A DNA stretch of 18,058 nucleotides. Source: Verrucomicrobiota bacterium (GTDB lineage Bacteria > Verrucomicrobiota > Verrucomicrobiia > Limisphaerales > UBA1412). The first letter of the stretch is position 1, and the number at the start of each line of letters is the position of its first letter. This document shows, one piece after another, positions 1-7,259 of this stretch. Below the pieces are notes generated by a model. That model did not search any database. It was not told the origin of the DNA and saw nothing but the letters and a program-made list of their open reading frames with translations. The DNA is taken from contig JAFZAR010000219.1 in NCBI GenBank assembly GCA_017557085.1, positions 1-18,058 of the forward strand, read 5' to 3'. A program made the position numbers and the translations under genes.

Positions 1-720
1 AACATGGCCGATCTGGAAGAACAGCTGAAGGCGGCCGATGCCGCGGGCGCCCGCTTCAAGATGATCGCCACGGACGGTGTCTTTTCGATGGATGGTTTCA
101 TCGCGAATCTGCCCGGTATATGTGACCTGGCGGATAAATACAACGCCACTGTCATGGTGGATGAATCCCATTCTGTTGGTTTCATGGGCAAACACGGCAA
201 AGGCACCCACGAATATCATAATGTAATGGGCCGGGTAGATATCCTGACCGGTACCTTTGGCAAAGCATTAGGCGGCGGCAGCGGCGGCTATACCAGCGGT
301 CCCAAAGAGATCATTGATCTGCTGCGTCAGCGCTCCCGTCCGTATCTGTTCTCCAACACGCTGGCTCCCTCTATTTGCGCCGGCACTTTGAAAGCGCTGG
401 AGATTCTGAACCGCTCCACAGAGCTGCGCGACCGTCTGGAAGAAAACACACGCTATTTCCGCTCTTCCATGACCAAGCTCGGCTTCAACATCCCTGAAAG
501 CACTCACCCCATCGTTCCCATTATGCTGGGCGATGCGGTGCTGGCACAGAAGTTCGCGGCCCGTATGCTGGAAAAAGGCGTTTATGTGGTTGGTTTCTTC
601 TATCCTGTTGTGCCGCAGGGTAAAGCCCGCATCCGCACGCAAATCTCCGCCGCGCACACTCGCGAAGAACTGGATCTGGCTATCAACGCCTTCGCGGAGA
701 CTAAGAAAGAATTGATGTAA
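1..720 (+). CDS. kbl: glycine C-acetyltransferase (2-amino-3-ketobutyrate CoA ligase), 5' end cut by window edge
   Basis: This is a PLP enzyme of the alpha-oxoamine synthase family. It cleaves 2-amino-3-ketobutyrate with CoA to glycine and acetyl-CoA, the second step of threonine breakdown after threonine dehydrogenase. About 239 residues are visible, and the family is close to 400, so roughly the first 40 % lies outside the window. The reading frame is open from base 1, and the ATG at 4 is an internal methionine. The segment VMVDESHSVGF (about 50-60 from that Met) carries the PLP-contacting Asp and His. TFGKALGGGSGGY holds the Schiff-base lysine, and LRQRSRPYLFSNTLAP is near-identical to enterobacterial Kbl as I remember it. 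That last match separates it from the sister enzymes BioF, HemA and Spt. The gene ends in a strong terminator (735-767). Whether tdh lies upstream cannot be seen. Confidence 0.95.
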   Translation, partial: NMADLEEQLKAADAAGARFKMIATDGVFSMDGFIANLPGICDLADKYNATVMVDESHSVGFMGKHGKGTHEYHNVMGRVDILTGTFGKALGGGSGGYTSGPKEIIDLLRQRSRPYLFSNTLAPSICAGTLKALEILNRSTELRDRLEENTRYFRSSMTKLGFNIPESTHPIVPIMLGDAVLAQKFAARMLEKGVYVVGFFYPVVPQGKARIRTQISAAHTREELDLAINAFAETKKELM

Positions 721-734
721 AACTTAAAAAACTG

Positions 735-767
735 AGAATGGAGTGAACAACTCCATTCTTTGTTTTT
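735..767 (+). terminator. intrinsic terminator of kbl
   Basis: GAATGGAG (736-743) and CTCCATTC (751-758) form a perfect 8-bp stem with a 7-base loop. A T-rich run with one G follows (759-767). It lies 15 bases after the kbl stop codon. The T run ends only 22 bases before the ATG of the next gene. Confidence 0.9.
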
Positions 768-789
768 ATATCGTGTAAAAAGCATATCC

Positions 790-2322
790 ATGAGAAACAA
801 CGTTCCCTTAAACCTTCTGCTGGTAGATGGATCTTCCGAGGAAAACGCCAATCTCAAGCTCATCCTTAAGGGACAAGGCTATGAGTCAGTGATTGAGAAC
901 GTCAACACTTACGCGGAGTTTAGGGAACACCTCAAGGGCAATGTGGACGCGGTCCTGTCCGAATCGGATTCCTCGAAGAATCTCCGGCTTTTGAGCATCA
1001 TCAAAGCGGAAAACCCCGGTATGCCTTTTATCGTCATTTCAAAAAATAACGTTCCTTCCAGGGAAGTTATAGATGAAATGAAAGCGGGTGCCTCCAACTA
1101 TGCTTTCAGAGATGACCTGAAAGGACTGGGCACCACCATCGAGAAAGAGATCAATGCCTTTCATGAGTATCAGAAAGATCTGCCTTATCAGAAAGAACTG
1201 AAGGAAAGAGCGGATCGCTACCGCAGTCTCTGGGAAAACTCAAGAGATGCCCTCATGCTGATCACTGACAAGACAATCATCAGCGTATGCAATCCGGCTG
1301 TGGAAACCATTTTCGGCTATCCAAGCGAGGCACTGAACGGCCAACCGCTGTCCACCATCCAGCCGGCTGACAAGTTTAAAGACATTCCCCTGCTGACCGA
1401 TTATATCGAAATGGACAAAGAAGAATTTAATTCTCTGCCCCATTTTGAGACCCAAGCCCTTCATAAGGACGGTCATGTCGTTGATATTGAATTTTTCGTG
1501 GATAAATTCACATTGGATGGAAAGCCGGCCACGACTTTGACCATCCGTGACATCACCCAATGGAAACGGACACAAGCCGAACAAATCAAAAACAAAGAAC
1601 AGATCCGGATCGCGCAGCAGATACATAAAAAGCTTTACCCGGAAACCTATCCGAACTTCCATGGTTACGACATAGCAGGCATTTCCTACCCGGCTGAAGA
1701 GATCGGCGGTGATTATTTCGACTTTTTTGAACAGGGACGCAACTCTCTGGATATCGTGATTGGGGACGTTTCCGGCCACGGACTGGGGCCGGCCATCCTG
1801 ATGGCCGAGACACGAGCCTATTTGCGGGTACTGTCCCGAAACCGCGAGTACCTGAACGAGATTCTTACAAGAACCAATCAAGTTCTGGTCGAAGACATGG
1901 ACGCGAACCGGTATGTGACTCTGACACTTCTGCGACTTATTTCTCGCCCGTCTGCATTCATTTACGCCAATGCCGGCCATACACCCGGCTTCATCATCGG
2001 ATTAGATGGTCAAGTGCGCCAGAAACTGACCCGCACAGGCATCGTTTTGGGCCGCAAAGCTGACACCATTTACAAGCAAAGTGAATATATCGCTTTGGAA
2101 GAAGGAGATATATTGGTACTGCTGACAGACGGAATGCAGGAGATATTTTCTCCAGATGGCGAAATGTTTGGAACAGAACGTATTATCAAAACCATTCACG
2201 AAAACAGAGAACGTCCTTCCAAAGAGATCATTGAAGCCCTGTACAAAGCAGGGACTGATTTCTCACAAACTCCTACTTTGGATGATGATTTCACCTGCAT
2301 CATCATTAAGGTAAAACATTAG
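790..2322 (+). CDS. PP2C/SpoIIE-type phosphatase with degenerate receiver and PAS domain
   Basis: This is a 510-residue signalling protein with no membrane segment. Residues 1-120 form a CheY-like fold (hydrophobic beta-1 ending in LLVD, GASNYAF near the end). The expected phospho-acceptor Asp appears to be replaced by Glu or Ser in DAVLSESD (about 53-60), and the conserved Lys by Arg (GASNYAFRDD). Residues 145-262 are a PAS domain (ENSRDALMLITD, NPAVETIFGY, closing TIRDITQWKR). After a short helix (AQQIHKKLYPE) comes the phosphatase, about 290-510. Its metal-binding motifs are EEIGGDYFDFF, GDVSGHGLGPAILMAE, LLTDGMQE and LDDDFT, so it should be active on phosphoserine or phosphothreonine proteins, typically anti-sigma-factor antagonists. 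I chose ATG 790 because the alternative TTG at 760 lies in the T tract of the kbl terminator. No partner kinase or antagonist gene is in the window. Confidence 0.88.
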   Translation: MRNNVPLNLLLVDGSSEENANLKLILKGQGYESVIENVNTYAEFREHLKGNVDAVLSESDSSKNLRLLSIIKAENPGMPFIVISKNNVPSREVIDEMKAGASNYAFRDDLKGLGTTIEKEINAFHEYQKDLPYQKELKERADRYRSLWENSRDALMLITDKTIISVCNPAVETIFGYPSEALNGQPLSTIQPADKFKDIPLLTDYIEMDKEEFNSLPHFETQALHKDGHVVDIEFFVDKFTLDGKPATTLTIRDITQWKRTQAEQIKNKEQIRIAQQIHKKLYPETYPNFHGYDIAGISYPAEEIGGDYFDFFEQGRNSLDIVIGDVSGHGLGPAILMAETRAYLRVLSRNREYLNEILTRTNQVLVEDMDANRYVTLTLLRLISRPSAFIYANAGHTPGFIIGLDGQVRQKLTRTGIVLGRKADTIYKQSEYIALEEGDILVLLTDGMQEIFSPDGEMFGTERIIKTIHENRERPSKEIIEALYKAGTDFSQTPTLDDDFTCIIIKVKH

Positions 2323-2342
2323 ATCCATTTTGCACAATTACT

Positions 2343-2373
2343 AAAAAAGGGAGAGTTAAAACTCTCCCTTTTT
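2343..2373. terminator. bidirectional terminator between convergent genes
   Basis: GGGAGAGT (2349-2356) pairs perfectly with ACTCTCCC (2361-2368) across a TAAA loop. Six A precede the stem and five T follow it, so it can end transcripts from both sides: the phosphatase gene ending at 2322 and the minus-strand gene ending at 2395. Confidence 0.9.
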
Positions 2374-2394
2374 CATACTCAAACAGCGTGCAGA

Positions 2395-3336
2395 CTAACG
2401 AGGTTTGACTTCCACCGATTCGATCTCGGATATCTTCATCGAAATCTCAGAACCACCTTGCAGCGGAACCATGTAAATATCATCGGTTGACACACGTGAA
2501 AAGCGCATTCCTTCAAAGTGTTTGTCACCAACTGTAATCACAAACTTCACCGTCTTTTCCTTAGCTCCTAACACCGGACGGAAGAAAGTCGGGAACTTGG
2601 TTTCAAAGAACTTACGATTGAAAGTGACTTCACCTCTCGTATAAACAGCAGCTTCAAAACCACTGTTGTCCCCTCTCACGGAAGCCGCGCGTGACACCAT
2701 GCGTGTCGCCATATTCGCACCTGTGGCTGAACCGGTCGCGTTCTCAAACTCACGTTCCTGAGTCGGAACCTCTTCAGTTGGTTCTTCTTCAACAACCGCT
2801 TCGGGCTGAGTCAAAAAGATGATTGGTCCCAGTACCGGCAAAACCGCGGAAACACCGCATACCAAAGCCGGCTGTTTACGACGAAAACGCGCTACTGTGT
2901 AAGCCGTTACTAAATTCGCGACATATAATGCCACCAGTAACAGTAATCCGGCGGGACTGATCCAAGCGCTCAAAAAACTTGGATCCGGATTGTAATAAGT
3001 CAAACGCTCCACATCGCTTACCACGATTTTCGGCGGGGGTTTTACTTCCTTGGCTTTCAGTTGCAGCGGCACCTCAATAAAAGGATCTGCATAGAATTGA
3101 GCCTGAGGGCTTTTCTTAGCCAGTGCCTTCAGAGTGTCCTGGGTAAAACTAGGCCACTGAATCTTGTCGCTGTAGCCTCCAGAATCTTTCCTGAAAACGA
3201 CACCATCTTCTTTAAAGGTGATAGGCTCCCCTTTAATAATCTCACCATTTGTGCAAAAGTATTCATCCCCAAATAATTGATTTGGGGCATAAAGCGCTGC
3301 GCAAATTCCGACTACAAACAACAAGCGTTTTAACAT
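2395..3336 (-). CDS. unknown exported/membrane protein with acidic linker
   Basis: I do not recognise a named family. The 313-residue product starts with a signal sequence (MLKRLLFVVGICAALYA, likely cleaved near LFG-DEY). A small N-terminal domain follows (about 24-115; NGEIIKGEPITF and SDKIQWPSF have the look of short beta-rich adaptor repeats). Next are two hydrophobic stretches (about 128-150 and 157-177) separated by the basic loop RFRRKQ, so the middle is probably a membrane hairpin. After an acidic linker (VVEEEPTEEVPTQERE, 181-196) comes a C-terminal domain (about 230-313) with NRKFFETKFPTFFRP and a closing beta-rich part KHFEGMRFSRVSTDDIY. The start at ATG 3336 gives a normal signal peptide; a TTG three codons upstream would only add MGA. 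The gene is divergent from hemE across 113 bases and ends at a shared terminator. Confidence 0.75.
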   Translation of the reverse strand: MLKRLLFVVGICAALYAPNQLFGDEYFCTNGEIIKGEPITFKEDGVVFRKDSGGYSDKIQWPSFTQDTLKALAKKSPQAQFYADPFIEVPLQLKAKEVKPPPKIVVSDVERLTYYNPDPSFLSAWISPAGLLLLVALYVANLVTAYTVARFRRKQPALVCGVSAVLPVLGPIIFLTQPEAVVEEEPTEEVPTQEREFENATGSATGANMATRMVSRAASVRGDNSGFEAAVYTRGEVTFNRKFFETKFPTFFRPVLGAKEKTVKFVITVGDKHFEGMRFSRVSTDDIYMVPLQGGSEISMKISEIESVEVKPR

Positions 3337-3449
3337 CGCCCCCAACTTCTACCAAACCTATCTAAAAATATAAAGTCTAAAATGCGTCCTAACGTCACTT
3401 CACTGATTTTTCCTTTCAGAATGTTCTACTTTGGGGCAAAATTATTCCC

Positions 3450-4484
3450 GTGATCGGAAATACCAATCGGTTCACTGCGGCGCTCCGCTGCGAAAATGAT
3501 GACTGCCCTCCTGTTTGGATGATGCGGCAGGCCGGTCGTGTATTGCCCGAATATAGAGCACTGCGGGAAAAGCATTCTTTCCTGGAAATAGCACGCACCC
3601 CGGATCTCTGCGCGGAAGTAACCCTGCAGCCGATCCAGCGCTTTGGATTCGATGCAGCTATCATCTTCAGTGACATTCTGGTCATCCCGGAGGCTTTGGG
3701 ACAGCACTACAGTTTTCAGAACCAAAAAGGCATTTCGATGGACTTCTGCCTGGATCCGAACAGATTTGAAACACAGCTCCAGTGGGATGCCCGTGTGACA
3801 GACCGTCTCTCATACGTCAGAGAAGCGCTTCAACTGGTTCGGACTCAGCTTGATCCTTCAACTGCTCTGCTGGGATTTGCCGGTTCGCCCTGGACACTGG
3901 CCTGTTTCATGCTGGAAGGCGGCCATGTTCCCACTGATAAACCTTCCAAAGCACTGGATTGGTATCGCCGGGATCCTCAGACTTTTGACGCGTTTATGAG
4001 CCAATTAGCCGAGAAAGTTTCAGAATATCTTCTGATGCAGTGGAATACAGGTATTGATTCAGCTCAAATATTTGACAGTCTTTCGTTGCTCATCCCGGAG
4101 GCAGATTATTGGAACATATCCGGGAAATATATCGCGCGAATCCTTGCTTCTCTGGGCGCGGAACGTCCCATGATCGTCTATTCCAAAGGCAGTGTCTGGA
4201 AACACTATCTATCCACTTCCGCCCAAGTATTTTCTGTGGATTGGACGCAATCAATACCCGAAGTGGCAGTGGCCGCAGGACCACATCGCTGTGTACAAGG
4301 CAATCTGAATCCAGAACTTATGACACAAACGCCTGAAATCGTTTGTCATGCTGTGAAAGAACTGCTCCGCACGATGAGTGGTCATCCGGGCTTTATTTTG
4401 AATCTGGGACATGGACTCCTGCCTGACAGCAAACTGGAGTGCATTGAGGCGTTCATCCAAACCGCTAGACAGAAGGATTATTGA
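3450..4484 (+). CDS. hemE: uroporphyrinogen decarboxylase
   Basis: HemE removes four carboxyl groups from uroporphyrinogen III to give coproporphyrinogen III, in the cytoplasm and without cofactor. Both family signatures are visible: PPVWMMRQAGRVLPEYR near residue 20, with the substrate-contacting arginines, and GFAGSPWTLACFMLEGG near 140. IIFSDILVIPEALG holds the catalytic Asp region, and NLGHGLLPD near the C-terminus holds the conserved His. Length (344 residues) is normal for the family. The start is GTG at 3450; no better in-frame ATG lies upstream, and the N-terminus (NRFTAALR) aligns with the usual beginning of the family. No Shine-Dalgarno sequence is evident. It is first in a four-gene operon with hemN, hemY and a U32 gene. 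The hemE-hemN-hemY adjacency resembles that of chlamydiae. Confidence 0.96.
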   Translation: MIGNTNRFTAALRCENDDCPPVWMMRQAGRVLPEYRALREKHSFLEIARTPDLCAEVTLQPIQRFGFDAAIIFSDILVIPEALGQHYSFQNQKGISMDFCLDPNRFETQLQWDARVTDRLSYVREALQLVRTQLDPSTALLGFAGSPWTLACFMLEGGHVPTDKPSKALDWYRRDPQTFDAFMSQLAEKVSEYLLMQWNTGIDSAQIFDSLSLLIPEADYWNISGKYIARILASLGAERPMIVYSKGSVWKHYLSTSAQVFSVDWTQSIPEVAVAAGPHRCVQGNLNPELMTQTPEIVCHAVKELLRTMSGHPGFILNLGHGLLPDSKLECIEAFIQTARQKDY

Positions 4485-4497
4485 TTTTCATCCAATT

Positions 4498-5865
4498 ATG
4501 CCAAAACTTGAAGTTAATCTCGATCTTATCCGAAAATACGATGTACCGGGTCCCCGTTATACCTCCTACCCGACTGCTCCACATTTCAGTGAAGAGATCA
4601 ACTGGGATAAAATTGTCCCAATGATCCGTTCCAATAACAGTGACTCCGATAAACCTTTATCCCTCTATTTTCATTTGCCTTTCTGCCGGAGTCTTTGCTG
4701 GTTCTGCGGATGCACCAACGTCATTACACAGGATCCCGAATCCAGTAAACTTTATTTAAAATATCTGCGCAAGGAACTCGATCTGGTAACCCCCTTGATG
4801 AATCCGAAACGAAAAGCGGTCCAACTCCACTTTGGCGGAGGTTCCCCCTCTTTTCTATCCGCAGAAGAAATACTGACACTGGGCGACTGGATCCATCACC
4901 ATTTTCCTTTCGCGGACACTTATGAAGCCGGCGTGGAAGTGGATCCCCGAACCGTAACCGAAGAAAAGATGAAAGCCTTCGCGTCAGTTGGTTTCAACCG
5001 TATCAGCATCGGCATCCAGGATTTGGATCCGGATGTCCAGCAAACGATCCACCGGGTACAGCCGCATGAAATGAATCTCCGCACTCTGGACTGGGCGAGA
5101 TCCAACGGAATCCAATCCGTCAATGTGGACTTGATCTACGGACTGCCACATCAAACTACCGCCGGTTTTGAGCATACTTTGGATGAGATCCTGAAAATGC
5201 AGCCGGATCGCTTTGCTGTTTTCAATTATGCACACGTTCCCTGGTTGAAAAAAGCTCAGGCAGCACTAACTCCTCTACCGCCGGAAAGAAAGATGGATCT
5301 GCTGAAAATGACCATCGAAAAGCTGACCTCTTCCGGTTATACTTATATCGGCATGGATCACTTCGCCCTGGAAAATGATGAACTGACTCAAGCTCAGAAA
5401 AACAAAACACTGCAAAGAAATTTCCAAGGTTACAGTACCCACGCAGGATCGGATATCTATGCTTTCGGCATGTCCTCCATATCTCAGACAGATTCCGCCT
5501 ACTGGCAGAATGAAAAAGATCTGAAACAGTATTATTCGCTGTTAGACGCAAATCACCCTGTCCAGCGCAAAGGATATATCCTGAGTGAAGATGATAAAAT
5601 ACGGCATCAAACCATTATGCGGCTCATGTGCGATCTGGAGCTGGATTATGCGGAGATGAGCCGGAAACTCGGCATAGATTTCGCAAGTTATTTCGCGGAG
5701 GAATTATCCAGTCTCCAGGATATGGAGACAGATCAACTGATCTGCCGAGACAAAAACGGATTCAAAGTCACCGATACCGGCCGGCTGCTGATCCGCAATA
5801 TCGCTATGAAATTTGATGTCTATTTAAAAACAGATAAACAAAGAAAATACTCACGCACTGTCTAA
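4498..5865 (+). CDS. hemN: oxygen-independent coproporphyrinogen III dehydrogenase (radical SAM)
   Basis: HemN oxidatively decarboxylates the two propionates of coproporphyrinogen III to vinyl groups without oxygen, giving protoporphyrinogen IX. The 455-residue product begins with the HemN-specific N-terminal segment GPRYTSYPTAPHF, which distinguishes true HemN from the heme chaperone HemW. The cluster motif CRSLCWFCGC (C-x3-C-x2-C-x-C) follows near residue 63 and should bind a [4Fe-4S] cluster and SAM. FGGGSPSFL and EVDPRTVTEE are the usual radical-SAM HemN strands. The C-terminal winged domain (from about 370) is complete. The frame is also open upstream to 4411, but that would run into hemE; ATG 4498, 13 bases after the hemE stop, gives the family N-terminus. 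The stop overlaps the hemY start by one base. Confidence 0.96.
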   Translation: MPKLEVNLDLIRKYDVPGPRYTSYPTAPHFSEEINWDKIVPMIRSNNSDSDKPLSLYFHLPFCRSLCWFCGCTNVITQDPESSKLYLKYLRKELDLVTPLMNPKRKAVQLHFGGGSPSFLSAEEILTLGDWIHHHFPFADTYEAGVEVDPRTVTEEKMKAFASVGFNRISIGIQDLDPDVQQTIHRVQPHEMNLRTLDWARSNGIQSVNVDLIYGLPHQTTAGFEHTLDEILKMQPDRFAVFNYAHVPWLKKAQAALTPLPPERKMDLLKMTIEKLTSSGYTYIGMDHFALENDELTQAQKNKTLQRNFQGYSTHAGSDIYAFGMSSISQTDSAYWQNEKDLKQYYSLLDANHPVQRKGYILSEDDKIRHQTIMRLMCDLELDYAEMSRKLGIDFASYFAEELSSLQDMETDQLICRDKNGFKVTDTGRLLIRNIAMKFDVYLKTDKQRKYSRTV

Positions 5866-7259
5866 TGAAATCAATCGCAGTAATCGGCGCAGGAATCACA
5901 GGACTGACAACCAGTTTTCTTCTGAAAGATAAAAATCTTCCGGTGGAGCTTTATGAAGCCTCCGGGAGACCCGGCGGTGTTATTCAAAGCAAACGTCAGG
6001 ATGGTTATCTGGCGGAATTCGGCCCCAACACCCTGCTGAATACCAACAAAAAGCTGGAATATCTGTTCAAAATCTCCGGGTTGAAAGAGCATGTAAAATT
6101 CGCGGAACACAAAGGCGACAAACGTTTTCTGGTTCGCAACGGAAAAGTTATCGCCATGCCGTCTAAGGCGTTTTCTTTTTTCCTCTCTTCTCTCTTCAGC
6201 TGGAAAGCCAAATATAATCTGATGATGGAGCCTTTCCGTCCACGCTGGAAGAACGCTTATGAGGAGAGTGTAGCACAATTTGTACGCCGCCGTTTTGGTG
6301 ATGAATTTCTGACTTATGCCATTGATGCTCTTGTCGCGGGCATTTTTGCCGGAAATCCGGAGCGTTTATCGGTCATCCACGGATTCCCCAAACTTTACAA
6401 AGCAGAGCAGGAATACGGCTCCATGATACGAGCACAATTCCTTGGAGCCAAAGCCCGCAAGAAACGTGGTGAAACCTCTAAGCAGGAAGCCCGGATCCTT
6501 TCCTTTGATGAAGGTCTGCAAGTCATGACGGATACCCTGGCACAAAAACTGGGAGACGATTTTCATCCGAATTGTCCGGTGACTGCCATCACACAGATCC
6601 CGGATGGCTGGCGCGTCACTTATCGGCAAGGGAACGATCTGAAACAAAAAGATCATTCTGCGTTGCTTTTGGCCACATCAGCTTACGCGGCCGCTCAAAT
6701 CGACTTGCAAAGCACCTCCAGTTTCAATTTGAATTCATTTTCAAACATCTCTTATGCCCCAGTCAGTTCGGTCATGCTGGGATATAAACGGGAAGATGTC
6801 GGTCATCCTCTGGATGGCTTCGGGATGCTGCTCCCCGGCATTGAAAAATTCAATATACTGGGAACTCTTTTCAGCTCAACACTCTTTCCTAACCGTGCTC
6901 CTCAGGGGTATGTCGCGCTCTCTTCTTATGTAGGCGGAATGCGTCAGCCGGAACTGGCGGGACTTCCTCAGGACAAACTTTTCAAGATGGTTCACGATGA
7001 TCTTGTTAAACTGCTGAAGATACGAGGTGAGCCCGTCTGCTGTATTTCAAACTATTATCCCAGAGCGATCCCTCAATATAATGTCGGTTACGGACACTTT
7101 AAAGATATCGTGTATCAATTACAGAAAGACTGCCCCGGATTCTATATCGGCGGCAACTATACACGCGGACCGGCTCTCAGCGATAATATCCTTTCCGGGT
7201 TTGATTTCGCGGACAATATAGAAGATTACATCAAGACAGTTGCTCCTTTTGAAGTCTAG
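5865..7259 (+). CDS. hemY: protoporphyrinogen/coproporphyrinogen oxidase, FAD-dependent (HemY type)
   Basis: This is a 464-residue flavoprotein of the amine-oxidase fold that oxidises protoporphyrinogen IX to protoporphyrin IX. The dinucleotide-binding motif is at the extreme N-terminus (VIGAGITGLTTSFLL, about 5-19), followed by the glutamate that binds the FAD ribose (ELYEASGRPGG). FGPNTLLN matches the usual GPN motif. DALVAGIFAGNPERLS is the conserved mid-protein helix, and GPALSDNILSGFDFAD is the C-terminal FAD-binding signature. Some family members act instead on coproporphyrinogen III (CgoX, in the coproporphyrin-dependent route). Here hemN lies directly upstream, which favours the protoporphyrin route. 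The ATG shares its A with the TAA of hemN, so translational coupling is likely. HemY enzymes classically use oxygen, whereas HemN does not, so the in vivo electron acceptor is uncertain. Confidence 0.93.
   Translation: MKSIAVIGAGITGLTTSFLLKDKNLPVELYEASGRPGGVIQSKRQDGYLAEFGPNTLLNTNKKLEYLFKISGLKEHVKFAEHKGDKRFLVRNGKVIAMPSKAFSFFLSSLFSWKAKYNLMMEPFRPRWKNAYEESVAQFVRRRFGDEFLTYAIDALVAGIFAGNPERLSVIHGFPKLYKAEQEYGSMIRAQFLGAKARKKRGETSKQEARILSFDEGLQVMTDTLAQKLGDDFHPNCPVTAITQIPDGWRVTYRQGNDLKQKDHSALLLATSAYAAAQIDLQSTSSFNLNSFSNISYAPVSSVMLGYKREDVGHPLDGFGMLLPGIEKFNILGTLFSSTLFPNRAPQGYVALSSYVGGMRQPELAGLPQDKLFKMVHDDLVKLLKIRGEPVCCISNYYPRAIPQYNVGYGHFKDIVYQLQKDCPGFYIGGNYTRGPALSDNILSGFDFADNIEDYIKTVAPFEV

Noticed and set aside
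544..560. TGGCAC occurrences inside kbl (and near 6539 in hemY) as sigma-54 sites
   Set aside because: They lie inside genes and lack the TTGC element at the right spacing.
760..789. TTG start adding ten residues to the phosphatase
   Set aside because: The TTG falls in the T tract of the kbl terminator; ATG 790 is the natural start.
1240..1980. 246-codon minus-strand frame inside the phosphatase gene
   Set aside because: It is antisense to conserved PAS and PP2C motifs and encodes nothing recognisable.
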